A DNA stretch of 64,000 bases from assembly GCA_965227145.1 (NCBI GenBank), contig OZ245730.1, forward strand, positions 620,001-684,000, in the 5' to 3' direction. Positions 34,735 to 44,540 of this stretch are shown here, piece by piece (within the stretch, counting starts at the first letter, position 1; every line of letters begins with the position of its first letter). The notes beneath the pieces are model-generated. The model saw only the letters and a program-made list of their open reading frames with translations. It did not search any database and was not told where the DNA came from. Made by a program: the position numbers and the translations under genes. The stretch is from JACKAQ01 sp965227145 (GTDB lineage Bacteria > Calditrichota > Calditrichia > RBG-13-44-9 > J075).

Positions 34735-35145
34735 ATGATCAAAATAACCGCCGAAGCTATTGATATTCAAAAAGTTATCGACGCTGCATATTCGGACGAT
34801 TGCGGTGCGCTGAACACATTTATAGGCACGGTGCGCAACCATTCACACGGCAAAGCGGTTGTGCGGCTGGAATACGAAGCGTATCCGGAAATGGCCGGTA
34901 AAATGATCCAACGCATCATCGACGAAGCGAAAAAGCAGTGGCCGGTTCGCAAAATTGCGGTGTCCCACCGCGTTGGCGTACTCGATATCGGCGAAACCGC
35001 GGTGGTAATCGCCGTCAGCACGCCGCATCGCAAAGAGGGATTTGCCGCTTGCCAATATGTCATCGACCGGCTGAAAGCCATTGTGCCGATCTGGAAAAAA
35101 GAGGTCGCTGCCGACGGCGAAACCTGGGTTTCGGAACATCCCTGA
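34735..35145 (+). CDS. moaE: Molybdopterin synthase catalytic subunit MoaE
   Basis: The 136-residue protein shows MoaE motifs: GALNTFIGTVRNHSHGKAVVRLEYEAYPEMA, HRVGVLDIGETAV, HRKEGFAACQYVIDRLKAIVPIWKKE with the active-site lysines at the end. It forms the heterotetramer with MoaD that inserts two dithiolene sulfurs. It starts directly at the end of moaD. The histidine kinase gene follows 18 nt later but is functionally unrelated. Confidence 0.95.
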   Translation: MIKITAEAIDIQKVIDAAYSDDCGALNTFIGTVRNHSHGKAVVRLEYEAYPEMAGKMIQRIIDEAKKQWPVRKIAVSHRVGVLDIGETAVVIAVSTPHRKEGFAACQYVIDRLKAIVPIWKKEVAADGETWVSEHP

Positions 35146-35163
35146 AAGAAGGATAACGGATAA

Positions 35164-38100
35164 GTGATTAAGGATAAAGTGAAGAAAATCGCGTTGAAGT
35201 GGGAATGTTTTCAAATGAGAGCCAGGGTTACCCTTTACCTTTCACCTTTTCACTTTTACCTTCCTTTTATCCTGTATTCTTTATTCTTTATCCTTTTCGC
35301 GCCAGTCTTCCCGCAAAATCAGCCAAAATTTATTCATTACAGCATCGCCGACGGGCTGTCGCAAAACACGGTCAACAGCATATTTCAGGACAGTCGCGGT
35401 TTTATGTGGTTTGGCACGCAAGCCGGTTTGAACCGCTTCGACGGATACGAATTTAAAATATTCAAACACAATCCGGCAGACTCGCTAAGTATCAGTAACA
35501 ACTGGATTTGGGATATTTTTGAAGACAGCCGCGGAACGCTGTGGATCGGCACTTTTGGCGGCGGGCTGAACCGTTTCGATCACGAAACGGAAACCTTTCG
35601 GGCCTTCCGGCACAATCCGAAGGATTCCGCAAATACGCTGCTGGATGACACCATCTGGTTCGTTGATGAGGACGACGCAGGAATTTTGTGGGTCAGCGGC
35701 AATACCGGGCTGAATCGTTTCGATCCGGCAACCGGTGGCATTCGCCATTTTCGTTTCACGGAAACCGACAACAACTGCTTTCACCACGTCAAAAATGCGC
35801 AAAATGAGCTGTTTTTTACCACGCCGCAATTTTTTTACCGCTTCGATATGCGCACCTGCGAATACACCCAATACCCGATTTATGCAGATACGCCCGGCAA
35901 AATGAGCACCCTTCGCTCACCGATTGCGCTGGATAACGATGGCGCAATCTGGTTGGGCACCGGCGACGGACTGCTGCGACTGACGTTCGATAAAAAAGCC
36001 GTTTCCGACAGACACCTTTTCACATCCGAAAATTCTAATTTATTGAAAAACGGAATAATGTCGCTGTTTATCGATAACCAAAATGTGTTATACGCCGGTT
36101 CGGAAAGCGGATTACACACCCTCAATTTAAATGATCCAGCGTTTCGCCAAAACCCGCATGCGGCAGAATTTACGCAAATCACGCATTCGCCATTTATCCA
36201 AACGAGTTTGAAAAACAATCGAATTTACGCCATCGGCGAAAGTCGCGGCGGCGAGCTGTGGGTGGGAACCGAACTCGGGCTGAGCCGCCACGACCGCAGC
36301 AATCGCAAATTTGAGCATTTTGCCTACAATCCCGGCGAAAAAAATACGCTCGCAAATCCGCTGGTGCTGGATATCGAAGAAGACAGCCAACAGCGGTTGT
36401 GGATTGCCACACATAACGGATTGAGCATGTTCGACCCGAACACCCGGCAATTCAGCCAGTTTAATTCCGGTGGCAATAAACCCGCAGAATCGTTGCGAAA
36501 CAGCTATGTATTTTCGTTGCTGGAAGATGCCCGAAAACCCGGCGGCATGTGGGTGGGCACCATTCGCGGTGGACTGCATTGGCTGGACTGGAAAACCGGA
36601 AAATTTCAGCAATACCCGTTTGCGCCGGGACAGAAAAACGGGACGCTATCTGCGAATATTTACACGATTTACGCTGATAAATCCCGGCAATTATGGGTCG
36701 GCACTTCCGGTGGCGTCAGTCGTTATTTGCGAAACGAAAACCGGTTCGATCGGGTAGCGGATTCGCTGTTTTCGCAGCCGTTAAGTCACAAATTTGTTTA
36801 TTCAATTTTACAGGATCATTTCGACCAATTCTGGTTCGGGACTGCCGGCGGATTGAACCATTTCGATCCGGTTTCCGGCGAGATTACGGCGTATCTCAAC
36901 AATCCCGGTGAGCCGCAGAGCTTGAGCAACAATTTTGTGCTCTGCCTTCACGAAAGCCCCAAAACCGGGGATATCTGGATTGGCACCAACGGCGGGTTGA
37001 ACCGGTTGGTTCGCGAGCCGGAAGTCCATTTTCGCAGCTATCGCCAAAAAGACGGGTTGCCGGATGACCTGATTTACGGGATTTTGGAAGACGATACGGG
37101 CAACCTTTGGCTCAGCGCCCAAAACGGATTGGTGAAAGCGGAAATTTTTGGCGACAGCCTGGCGTTCACACTGTTCACCAAAAGCGACGGTTTGCAGGGC
37201 GACGAATTCAACATGAACGCGTTTTTGCGCGGCAAAAATGGCAAAATGTATTTTGGCGGTTCCAACGGATTTAACGCGTTTTTTCCGGAGAATGTCACAG
37301 AAAATCAGTTTGTGCCGCCGGTGGCGATCACCGATTTCCGGGTGTTGAACGAATCGGTGCCCATTGCCGGAAACGGGCAGAAAATGCACCCAAAAACATA
37401 TACTATCCCCAAAACAATCAATATGTTAGATGCGCTGGAGTTGTCCTGGCGACAGAACGTTTTCTCGTTCGAATTTGCCGCGCTGAACTTCACCAATCCG
37501 CAGGAAAACGAATTTGCCTACATGATGGAAGGCTTCGATGAAAATTGGATTTATTCCGGCAATCGCCGTTTTGTCACCTACACAAATCTCGATCCGGGCG
37601 AGTATGTTTTTCGGGTAAAAGCCAGCAATAACGACGGCGTTTGGAACGAAACCGGCAAAGCCATCCGCATCGCAATTACGCCGCCACCGTGGCGAACCTG
37701 GTGGGCGGGCATCATTTACGCGATCATTATTTTGGGCGGGATTTACGGGATTATCCGTTTTCGCATTCGCGAAGCGCAGCGCAAAATTGGCGAACAATCG
37801 CGCATCGACCGTGCGAAAACGGAGGAGCGCGAACGGGTTCGCAAAAAAAGCGCAGCGGATTTTCACGACGAAGCCGGGCATCTCATCACCAAAATCACCC
37901 TGTTTCTGGAATTGGCGCGACGGCAGGCGAGCGAAAATAAGCTGCTCAACGAATATCTGGATAAAATGGAAGAGCACACCAAATCCCTTGCCGGCGGCAT
38001 GCGCGATTTTATCTGGGGACTCGATCCGGAGAAAGATTCGCTGCAGGAAACGCTGATCCGGCTGCGCGATTTTGGCAATAAATTATTTCAGCACAGCGAT

Positions 38101-38445
38101 GTTCGCTTTATTGCCAGTCCGCTGGTTTCGGATTTCGGGCGGGTGGAACTGGACATCGACGATCGCCGGGCGATCATGTTTATTTTCAAAGAAGCGATGC
38201 ACAATTGTCTGAAGCACGCTTCCGCAACCAACGCTTCGCTGGATGCGCATCTCGACGGGGAAAGTTTGCAAATCGCATTTTCGGACAATGGGAAAGGGAT
38301 TTCGCAACACCCGAAAACCGGTGGTTACGGGCTGAAAAATATGCAAAGCCGCGCCGCGAAAATGGGCGCAACCTTGCAAATCAGCAGCGAAGCAGATCGC
38401 GGGACGCGCATTGTTTTTGAAAAAATACTGACAAAAATCCCATAA
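35164..38445 (+). CDS. Two-component sensor histidine kinase with beta-propeller and Y_Y_Y domains
   Basis: Of 1093 residues, an N-terminal membrane segment (about 25-48) is followed by a long periplasmic sensor made of two seven-bladed propellers of Reg_prop repeats (DGLSQNTVNSIFQDSRGFMWFGT and many FEDSRGTLWIGT-like units), a Y_Y_Y domain (~755-830), a transmembrane helix (~847-867), a HisKA_3 dimerisation helix with His901 in ADFHDEAGHL, and a HATPase_c domain (N box EAMHNCLKHA, FSDNGKGI, GGYGLKNM). It should phosphorylate the NarL-type regulator encoded 67 nt downstream. The GTG start is uncertain; ATG 35203 or 35215 would shorten the cytoplasmic N-terminus. Confidence 0.9.
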   Translation: MIKDKVKKIALKWECFQMRARVTLYLSPFHFYLPFILYSLFFILFAPVFPQNQPKFIHYSIADGLSQNTVNSIFQDSRGFMWFGTQAGLNRFDGYEFKIFKHNPADSLSISNNWIWDIFEDSRGTLWIGTFGGGLNRFDHETETFRAFRHNPKDSANTLLDDTIWFVDEDDAGILWVSGNTGLNRFDPATGGIRHFRFTETDNNCFHHVKNAQNELFFTTPQFFYRFDMRTCEYTQYPIYADTPGKMSTLRSPIALDNDGAIWLGTGDGLLRLTFDKKAVSDRHLFTSENSNLLKNGIMSLFIDNQNVLYAGSESGLHTLNLNDPAFRQNPHAAEFTQITHSPFIQTSLKNNRIYAIGESRGGELWVGTELGLSRHDRSNRKFEHFAYNPGEKNTLANPLVLDIEEDSQQRLWIATHNGLSMFDPNTRQFSQFNSGGNKPAESLRNSYVFSLLEDARKPGGMWVGTIRGGLHWLDWKTGKFQQYPFAPGQKNGTLSANIYTIYADKSRQLWVGTSGGVSRYLRNENRFDRVADSLFSQPLSHKFVYSILQDHFDQFWFGTAGGLNHFDPVSGEITAYLNNPGEPQSLSNNFVLCLHESPKTGDIWIGTNGGLNRLVREPEVHFRSYRQKDGLPDDLIYGILEDDTGNLWLSAQNGLVKAEIFGDSLAFTLFTKSDGLQGDEFNMNAFLRGKNGKMYFGGSNGFNAFFPENVTENQFVPPVAITDFRVLNESVPIAGNGQKMHPKTYTIPKTINMLDALELSWRQNVFSFEFAALNFTNPQENEFAYMMEGFDENWIYSGNRRFVTYTNLDPGEYVFRVKASNNDGVWNETGKAIRIAITPPPWRTWWAGIIYAIIILGGIYGIIRFRIREAQRKIGEQSRIDRAKTEERERVRKKSAADFHDEAGHLITKITLFLELARRQASENKLLNEYLDKMEEHTKSLAGGMRDFIWGLDPEKDSLQETLIRLRDFGNKLFQHSDVRFIASPLVSDFGRVELDIDDRRAIMFIFKEAMHNCLKHASATNASLDAHLDGESLQIAFSDNGKGISQHPKTGGYGLKNMQSRAAKMGATLQISSEADRGTRIVFEKILTKIP

Positions 38446-38512
38446 AATTCCAGAAACCAATTTAACGCATATGGGGGATTGAAAATCGCCCGGAAAGCAC
38501 TTACATTCACTT

Positions 38513-39142
38513 ATGGCAAAAGAAACGATTTACGTTGCAATAGTGGAAGATGACCGGGAAATCCGTCAATTGTTGACGCTGATTATCGACGGTTCGCCCG
38601 GTTACGCCTGCAAACAGTCGTTCAACGATTGCGAAAGTGCGATTCCTGCGATTGAAAAAAATCCGCCGGATGTGCTGTTGATGGATATCGATCTGCCGGG
38701 AATTTCCGGCATCGAAGGCGTGCGCCAAATTAAGGAAAAACAAGCAGATATCGATTGCATTATGTTGACCATCAAAGAAGATGACGAATCGGTGTTTGAA
38801 TCCATTTGCGCCGGTGCAACCGGCTATTTGGTGAAAGATACGCCGCCGGTTGCGTTGCTGGAAGCCATCCGCGATGTGTATAGCGGTGGTGCGCCGATGA
38901 GCGCCAGCATCGCCCGTCGGGTGATCGGCTCGTTCAAAAAACCGGCGGAATCGCCCCTCACTACCCGCGAAACGGAGATTCTCAACTTGCTGTGCGATGG
39001 CGAAAATTACAAAACCATCGCCGATAAATTGTTTATCAGCGGCGATACGGTTCGGGCGCATATCAAAAATATTTATCGTAAATTGCAGGTCAATTCCCGC
39101 GCGGAAGCGGTGAAAAAAGCGATTAAAAACCGGTTGGTCTGA
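38513..39142 (+). CDS. NarL/FixJ-family response regulator
   Basis: The 209-residue protein has a receiver (about residues 5-122, phospho-acceptor Asp58 in VLLMDIDLPG, Lys in YLVKDTPP) and a LuxR-type HTH (about 145-205, LTTRETEILNLLCDGENYKTIADKLFISGDTVRAHIKNIYRKL). It follows the histidine kinase with which it surely pairs. HisKA_3 kinases and NarL-type regulators are regular partners. Target genes are unknown; the envelope-protein cluster downstream would be a candidate. Confidence 0.93.
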   Translation: MAKETIYVAIVEDDREIRQLLTLIIDGSPGYACKQSFNDCESAIPAIEKNPPDVLLMDIDLPGISGIEGVRQIKEKQADIDCIMLTIKEDDESVFESICAGATGYLVKDTPPVALLEAIRDVYSGGAPMSASIARRVIGSFKKPAESPLTTRETEILNLLCDGENYKTIADKLFISGDTVRAHIKNIYRKLQVNSRAEAVKKAIKNRLV

Positions 39143-39168
39143 GGAAACTGAAGGCAGCGTAATTCAAT

Positions 39169-39540
39169 TTATTTTTTGATATAATTTACGTCGCTAAATT
39201 GTTGAAAATCTTTGTCCTGTGTCCAGAGTTCAGCGTTATGCATTCTTGCAGTTATCAAAATAATACTATCTGCCATTGGCAGTTTCATATCGTAGCTGAG
39301 TTTCGCAGCATCCAGCGAAATTTTAGGTGTTACATCAACCACTTTTCCTTGCCGTAAAATTGCAATTGCCTCAATGGCTTTGTCCTCATCACGTTGGGAT
39401 AGTACAACTTTAAAAACTTCAAAAATATTAATCGTTGATACGATAAGATTATCCGTATCCTCGATTATCGGCGCAAAAAAAGATGCGTTATTCCCATCAG
39501 CAAAATATTCTAACCACCCGGAAGAATCAACAAGATTCAT
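39169..39540 (-). CDS. vapC: VapC-like PIN-domain toxin
   Basis: The 123-residue PIN-domain protein begins MNLVDSSGWLEYF, with the first active-site Asp at residue 5, and has PMADSIILITA containing a second acidic residue and ELWTQDKDFQQF with the last. VapC toxins are Mg-dependent RNases acting on tRNA or rRNA. Its ATG overlaps the antitoxin stop codon (ATGA). It is transcribed opposite to the response regulator gene before it. Confidence 0.9.
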   Translation of the reverse strand: MNLVDSSGWLEYFADGNNASFFAPIIEDTDNLIVSTINIFEVFKVVLSQRDEDKAIEAIAILRQGKVVDVTPKISLDAAKLSYDMKLPMADSIILITARMHNAELWTQDKDFQQFSDVNYIKK

Positions 39541-39743
39541 ATGCGATCACTTTCACGGCTGACAGTTGTATCAATTCCTTTCAAAAATCCCCGCATCTTT
39601 TTTACATCAACCAATGGAACAATTTCGATCCTGTTTTGGTACGGTATTAATTGAATTTTTTGGCCAACCTGAATATCAAGCACATTGCGAATTGCCTGCG
39701 GTATCACAATTTGGTATTTCGATGATACTGTTACGGTAACCAT
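39537..39743 (-). CDS. vapB: AbrB/MazE-type antitoxin (VapB-like)
   Basis: The 68-residue protein has the SpoVT/AbrB swapped-hairpin motif VTVSSKYQIVIPQAIRNVLDIQVGQKIQLI (shown here as a family pattern, residues ~3-33) and a C-terminal part likely to bind VapC. The ATG at 39743 is chosen because GAGGTGAG lies just upstream; an ORF start at 39842 would add a hydrophobic extension not seen in the family. It overlaps vapC by 4 nt. Confidence 0.87.
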   Translation of the reverse strand: MVTVTVSSKYQIVIPQAIRNVLDIQVGQKIQLIPYQNRIEIVPLVDVKKMRGFLKGIDTTVSRESDRI

Positions 39744-39912
39744 TCTCACCTCTATTTTTACAAAAAACTTATCGATCAGAAAAATGTAAGTCAAGCGAAA
39801 TGTTTGTTTCAATAAATTCCAAAAAATACCGCATATGGGCAATTGTGCTGCGGGGTTTTAATGTTGTAGCTTGTCTCATGAACTTTCATAAACCCATTCA
39901 GGAGGAATTGAC

Positions 39913-40779
39913 ATGAAACGTTGGCTACAGGCTTTATTCTTTTTGGCGTTTTCGGCAGCGGTGATGGCACAGCAAAATGAAGTGCCGAATCCCGGATTTG
40001 AAAATTGGACAGGCTTTGTACCGGATGGCTGGTATGTGAACAATCCCGGCGGAAACGAGCCGATCAGCCAGTCCACCGATGCGCGCAGCGGTTCCTTTGC
40101 GATGAGAGGGGAAACGCTCGATTTTTTTGGCAATCCCTACCCACCGGGATTTTGGGCCGGCAGCATCACAAGTCAGTTGGTGCCGGTATCATCCAATTAC
40201 GATAATTTAACCGGCTATTATAAATTTTCGCCGGCCGGCGGCGATACGCTGTTTATTACCGTCAATATTTTTGATGTCGGCAACAATTTGCTGGGCAGCG
40301 GTTACGCCCGGATTTTTGGAACGCATACAAGTTACACAGCTTTCGAAGCGCCCATCGAATATGTTCAATCCGGCGTTGCGGATAAGGCTTCGATTGTCGG
40401 GGTTATTTTGCCGGAAGCCGGACAATTGCCGGCAATCGGCACCGTATTTTTGCTGGACGATCTGAAATTTGATGGCGCTGTTGGCATCCGGCCGATCGCG
40501 GATGGGCAAATTCCGGGGCAAATGGAATTGCGTCAAAATTACCCGAATCCGTTCAATCCTTCCACAACTATCGAATTCAGTTTGCCTGAGGCAACCTCTG
40601 CAAAATTAACCATTTACAATATGCTCGGTGAAGTGGTTGCAACGCTGGTCGATCAGCCGATGGCAGCCGGAAGCTATCGCTACGAATGGTCTGCAAATAA
40701 TTTGCCGAGCGGCGTTTATGTGTATCAATTGACAGCAGGGAATGTTTCGCAAAGCAAAAAACTGATGTTGACGCGATAA
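39913..40779 (+). CDS. Secreted protein with C-terminal sorting domain
   Basis: The 288-residue protein has a signal peptide (MKRWLQALFFLAFSAAVMAQ), a galactose-binding-like/carbohydrate-binding module-like region (VPNPGFENWTGFVPDGWYVNNPGG, then SITSQLVPVSS) and, from about residue 206, a typical sorting domain (RQNYPNPFNPSTTIEFSL, LTIYNMLGEVVATL, ending KKLMLTR). In Bacteroidota such domains mark type IX secretion substrates; in Calditrichota their use is less well known. AGGAGGAATTGAC precedes the ATG. The partner or ligand of the module is unknown. Confidence 0.85.
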   Translation: MKRWLQALFFLAFSAAVMAQQNEVPNPGFENWTGFVPDGWYVNNPGGNEPISQSTDARSGSFAMRGETLDFFGNPYPPGFWAGSITSQLVPVSSNYDNLTGYYKFSPAGGDTLFITVNIFDVGNNLLGSGYARIFGTHTSYTAFEAPIEYVQSGVADKASIVGVILPEAGQLPAIGTVFLLDDLKFDGAVGIRPIADGQIPGQMELRQNYPNPFNPSTTIEFSLPEATSAKLTIYNMLGEVVATLVDQPMAAGSYRYEWSANNLPSGVYVYQLTAGNVSQSKKLMLTR

Positions 40780-40832
40780 GTTGAACGGATCATATTTTTC
40801 TTCTAATGTTTACAAATTTTTAAGGAAAAATC

Positions 40833-41825
40833 ATGAAAATCTGTCGGTGTTTTTTGTTGCTGTTGTTCGTGGTTCTTTTTGCATCGCCGTTGGTTGCGCA
40901 GCCGGATGTGGACGGTTCGGCGGATCATCCGCTGATCAGCCGCTATCCCGGATCGCGGATTGGCTGGTACGATGTGCAGGAATTTGACCGTTACACAATT
41001 GCCGTTGGCCCGGTAACCGGCTATCGCCATATTGAAGATTGGCTGCCGGTTGAGGGTAAAGTCACCCGTATTTATTACGAGCTGTCCGGCACACACAGCG
41101 TTACCGAAGTGTATCTGAATTATCTCAACGCCATCAAAAAAGCGGGAATGGAAATTGTGGCGGAGGGCTTGCACAGCAAAGCGAACATCGCCAAAACCAT
41201 TGGCGGACGCGGCTGGCTGCTGGTGCATTTTTCGGGAAATCCGTTACCGCCCGGACAGAATGTTCAGCTGCTGAACGGATCATCCACTGCGGGTGGTTCC
41301 TGTTTTGTGGCGGGAAAACTGACGCGCAACGGTGCAACCACTTACGTTGTCGTCAGCGGAACACAGTTTCGCGATGACATGGTGCTGTTTATGATCGACG
41401 TTATCGAAGTGAAGGCGGCGGATGATGATCTCATCATCATCGATCCCGATGCGATGCTGCGCGAAATTGAGATGAACGGCAAAGTGGCGCTTTACGGCAT
41501 TTATTTCGATACCGGAAAATGGGACATTCGCCCGGAATCCAACGAAACATTGGAAGCTGTTGCCACGTTGCTGAAAAATAATCCCAAAATGAAACTCTAC
41601 ATTGTCGGGCATACCGATGACACCGGCGGATTGCAGATGAATCTGGATTTGTCCAAAAACCGTGCGCAATCGGTTGTCAAAACGATGGTGGAGAAATACG
41701 GCATCGCGGACAACCGGCTCGCGGCATTCGGCGCGGGACCGCACGCCCCGGCTTCGACCAACCGCACCGCCGACGGTCGCCAGTTGAATCGCAGGGTTGA
41801 GCTGGTCGAACAACTGCCGCAATAA
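40833..41825 (+). CDS. DUF4892-like OmpA-family outer-membrane protein
   Basis: The 330-residue protein has a signal peptide ending LVAQ, an N-terminal DUF4892-like domain (DHPLISRYPGSRIGWYDVQEFDRYTI, ~30-205) and a C-terminal OmpA peptidoglycan-binding domain (~220-330; LYGIYFDTGKWDIRPES, IVGHTDDTGGLQMNLDLSKNRAQSV, NRRVELV). It should bind peptidoglycan through this domain and may be outer-membrane associated. A TAAGGAAAAATC ribosome site is present. It follows the sorting-domain protein and is probably part of the same envelope transcript. Confidence 0.87.
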   Translation: MKICRCFLLLLFVVLFASPLVAQPDVDGSADHPLISRYPGSRIGWYDVQEFDRYTIAVGPVTGYRHIEDWLPVEGKVTRIYYELSGTHSVTEVYLNYLNAIKKAGMEIVAEGLHSKANIAKTIGGRGWLLVHFSGNPLPPGQNVQLLNGSSTAGGSCFVAGKLTRNGATTYVVVSGTQFRDDMVLFMIDVIEVKAADDDLIIIDPDAMLREIEMNGKVALYGIYFDTGKWDIRPESNETLEAVATLLKNNPKMKLYIVGHTDDTGGLQMNLDLSKNRAQSVVKTMVEKYGIADNRLAAFGAGPHAPASTNRTADGRQLNRRVELVEQLPQ

Positions 41826-41950
41826 TCGGGAATTGTGGAAACCGATTGATTTTTGTCACAACGGCACTGGTCTGTTGAACATAGTTTTACGCGCACTAAG
41901 GTGTTGTTTTTGAATCATTAAAAATATGTATTTTTAAAAGGAGTTAGAGT

Positions 41951-42403
41951 ATGAAAAAGTCCATTTTTCGAATGTTGTTTTCGCTGATTGTTATTGCACT
42001 GATTGCCGGATGCAGTGACGACGATTCCACCAACCCGGATAATTCCGGTGATCTCGGAAATTTGGTAGGTACATGGAATGCCACGGAATTCAAATATACC
42101 AGCAATGCCAATCCTGCTGATCAACACGATTTTTTGGCAACTGGTGTGAGTGTTGTTTTTAAAGTTGAATCGAATGGCAATTACACTGTAACTATCGGTA
42201 TTACAGGATTTCCACCCACATCGTTTAGTGGCAATTTGAATGCGGACAGCAATGGCGATATTGAAATCGATGATGATCCGGATATTCAGGTGACAGTAAC
42301 CAGCACAACGCTGACCATTGTTGACCCGAACGAAAGCTGGGATTTTGACGAAGACGGCACAGATGAACCGGCAACCCTGCGTCAGGTTTATACGAAACAA
42401 TAA
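41951..42403 (+). CDS. Lipocalin-like lipoprotein
   Basis: The 150-residue protein has a lipobox LIAGC (Cys about residue 21) after a basic N-terminus and hydrophobic stretch, then an acidic DDDSTNPDN linker and a lipocalin-type beta domain opening with LVGTWNATEF. Such small lipoproteins are typical of FCB envelopes. AGGAGTTAGAGT precedes the ATG. A hairpin without a T-run follows the stop. The ligand is unknown. Confidence 0.82.
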   Translation: MKKSIFRMLFSLIVIALIAGCSDDDSTNPDNSGDLGNLVGTWNATEFKYTSNANPADQHDFLATGVSVVFKVESNGNYTVTIGITGFPPTSFSGNLNADSNGDIEIDDDPDIQVTVTSTTLTIVDPNESWDFDEDGTDEPATLRQVYTKQ

Positions 42404-42420
42404 TTTTTTACTGAATTTCA

Positions 42421-42461
42421 ATCACCGGTGGAGAAAGCAACACACATTTTCCACCGGTGAT
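42421..42461. other. Stable hairpin after the lipocalin gene
   Basis: ATCACCGGTGGA (42421-42432) and TCCACCGGTGAT (42450-42461) form a perfect 12-bp stem with a 17-nt loop. No T-run follows, so it may be an RNA-stabilising hairpin or a weak terminator. Confidence 0.65.
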
Positions 42462-42614
42462 AACTTGAAAAGCCTATCTCATTATTTTATTTAGACTTAC
42501 CTGCTCCTGACGCTTCTGTAAAAATATAACTGTCAATCAGGCTGATTGATTCGACTTCATTTTCTGCCAATCGATATTTTGATTCATTTTCATTTTCAAA
42601 AACAGGATTAAAAA

Positions 42615-44024
42615 ATGATACGATATTCACTTTTGTTTTTATTGCTTTGTTTTTCATTTCAAATCAATGCGCAAAATGAGCCGGACAGCAATTCGCCAAT
42701 TGTATTCATTTATGATGCAAGCGGCTCTATGTGGGGGCAATTGCAGGGGAAAACGAAGATGGAAGTGGCTGTTAGCGTGTTGTCAAATTCAATTAACAAT
42801 CTTCCGGAAAATCAGGAAATCGGGTTTGTGGCATACGGGCACAGAAAAGAGGGCGATTGTCAGGACGTTGAATTTTTGATAGATATCGATAATTCATCAA
42901 AATCAAACGTGATTGAGGCATTAAAAAAAATAAAACCGCTGGGCAAAACACCGTTAGCATTTTCTGCATTGCAGGTGATCGATCGCCTGCGAACGACTCA
43001 AAAGAAAGCCACCATAATTTTACTTACCGATGGCATAGAATCCTGCAATGGCAATATTTGCGATGTTATTAATGCCGCCAAAGCGGAAGGAATTGATTTC
43101 AAACTGCACATCATCGGTTTCGGGCTGAAAGCGGGTGAAACAGAGCAGCTGGAATGTGCAGCAGGTGCCGGTGGCGGAAAATATTTTGACGCAGCAGATG
43201 CCGGCTCTCTCAGTGACGTAATGAATGAAGCAACAGCAACAACGGTGGACAAACCCGATGGCAATTTCACGGTATATGCAATCAAAAATGGAAAGCCCAT
43301 TGATGCATATGTAAAAGCTTATCTCGCTGGCACGAAAACAGGGGTAGATGTAAAACGAACCTATGCAGATACCGCCGCTTTATATATGCCTGCCGGCAAA
43401 TACGATTTGGAATTTTTCCCCTTGGGTGGCAGCGATGTTCAAGCAATCACGCTATCAAATGTGCAAAGTTTTGATGATTCGGTTGCACACAGAACCGTCA
43501 GTTTTGACGCTGGGAAAATAAAAGTGATCACCCAAAACAACGGGGAAGGTTGGGATGCGGTTGTTAGTGTAAATGCCATGTCCGGCGGAAAAAGGGTTGC
43601 CAATGGGCGAACCTACGGAAAACCAAAAGAATTGGAGATGAATCCAGGATTGTATTCTGTGGAAATAAAGGTTTTGAATATTGATGGTTTGGCAACTTCG
43701 CATGTTATTGAAAATGTTGAGGTTAAAGCAGCAGAAACCCGTGAAATTACCCACAGTTTTAAATCGGGAGTTGCAATGATCGGAGCAACAAGCGCTACCG
43801 GATTGGTTGATGCAGTTGTTCGTATTGTGGATGTGAGTGGTAACAAAGCGATCGCGAGCGGGCGGACGTACACAAAAGAAAATAACAATCCGCAAAAATT
43901 CATTCTCAATCCGGGTAATTATGAAATCACCTTAACCACATTGGGCGTTCACAAAGGGAAGAAGGAAAGTTTTAACATCACAGTAAATGAGAATGAAACC
44001 ATCACCAAAACAATAACATTTTGA
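42615..44024 (+). CDS. Secreted von Willebrand factor A-domain protein
   Basis: The 469-residue protein has a signal peptide (MIRYSLLFLLLCFSFQINAQ), a VWA domain with MIDAS motif (DASGSM, Asp34-Ser36-Ser38, then the GFVAYGHRKEG segment with the further ligand) and a C-terminal half of two or three repeated beta units (e.g. GRTYGKPKELEMNPGLYSVEI and GRTYTKENNNPQKFILNPGNYEI). It likely binds a divalent-metal-dependent ligand in the periplasm. The gene is followed 4 nt later by a small membrane protein. Confidence 0.85.
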   Translation: MIRYSLLFLLLCFSFQINAQNEPDSNSPIVFIYDASGSMWGQLQGKTKMEVAVSVLSNSINNLPENQEIGFVAYGHRKEGDCQDVEFLIDIDNSSKSNVIEALKKIKPLGKTPLAFSALQVIDRLRTTQKKATIILLTDGIESCNGNICDVINAAKAEGIDFKLHIIGFGLKAGETEQLECAAGAGGGKYFDAADAGSLSDVMNEATATTVDKPDGNFTVYAIKNGKPIDAYVKAYLAGTKTGVDVKRTYADTAALYMPAGKYDLEFFPLGGSDVQAITLSNVQSFDDSVAHRTVSFDAGKIKVITQNNGEGWDAVVSVNAMSGGKRVANGRTYGKPKELEMNPGLYSVEIKVLNIDGLATSHVIENVEVKAAETREITHSFKSGVAMIGATSATGLVDAVVRIVDVSGNKAIASGRTYTKENNNPQKFILNPGNYEITLTTLGVHKGKKESFNITVNENETITKTITF

Positions 44025-44028
44025 TATC

Positions 44029-44415
44029 ATGAAAAAATTATTCCGTCCATCCAGTTTGTTGCTCTATTTTTTGACGATTTTCATCTTCTTTTTTGCGGGC
44101 ATGTTGGTTGCCGGACTGACCGGCGCTGCCAAGGGTCAGGGACTCGCCGGTGGCGCGATCGTTTTCGGATATGGTTTTATAACGGCGTGCTGTGCATTTA
44201 TTTTAGCGATTGGTGCAGCGTATAAATTTGAAAATATTGTCATCAAAAAAATCAACCGGGTGTTTTTAGGGGTTCTGGCGATGGTTGCTGTTTTTATCGC
44301 CTATCGTCAACTAACGCGGGTTGAAAAGGCAACAGAAGCAATCAAACCGCCGACTGAAACAACCCGTCCCGCTGACGTAAAACCAAAAAAAGCAATGCCG
44401 GCGGAGAGTCAGTAA
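44029..44415 (+). CDS. Small membrane protein of unknown function
   Basis: The 128-residue protein has three hydrophobic helices (about residues 8-30, 40-64 and 74-92) and a polar C-terminal tail rich in Lys, Thr and Pro. It starts 4 nt after the VWA gene and so probably works or is expressed with it. No motif allows a functional call. Confidence 0.6.
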   Translation: MKKLFRPSSLLLYFLTIFIFFFAGMLVAGLTGAAKGQGLAGGAIVFGYGFITACCAFILAIGAAYKFENIVIKKINRVFLGVLAMVAVFIAYRQLTRVEKATEAIKPPTETTRPADVKPKKAMPAESQ

Positions 44416-44540
44416 AGTCAGAATATTTACGCGCCCGAACTGTAAAACACCCGAATGTTGTATCTTTCCCCAATGAACGGACGATATCCTCAACTTCCTT
44501 TTTTATTGGGAAATAACCTGCCGAAGCGTACATTGTGCGC

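Noticed and set aside
35161..35320. Purine- and pyrimidine-rich stretches flanking the histidine-kinase start as a separate mobile element
   Set aside because: They show only loose inverted similarity and lie in or next to coding sequence; too weak to call as a repeat.
39744..39842. Upstream extension of the VapB antitoxin gene
   Set aside because: The 33 added residues are hydrophobic and unlike the AbrB family; GAGGTGAG supports the start at 39743.
42421..42461. Terminator for the lipocalin gene
   Set aside because: The stem is strong, but no T-run follows on the plus strand; listed as a hairpin only.
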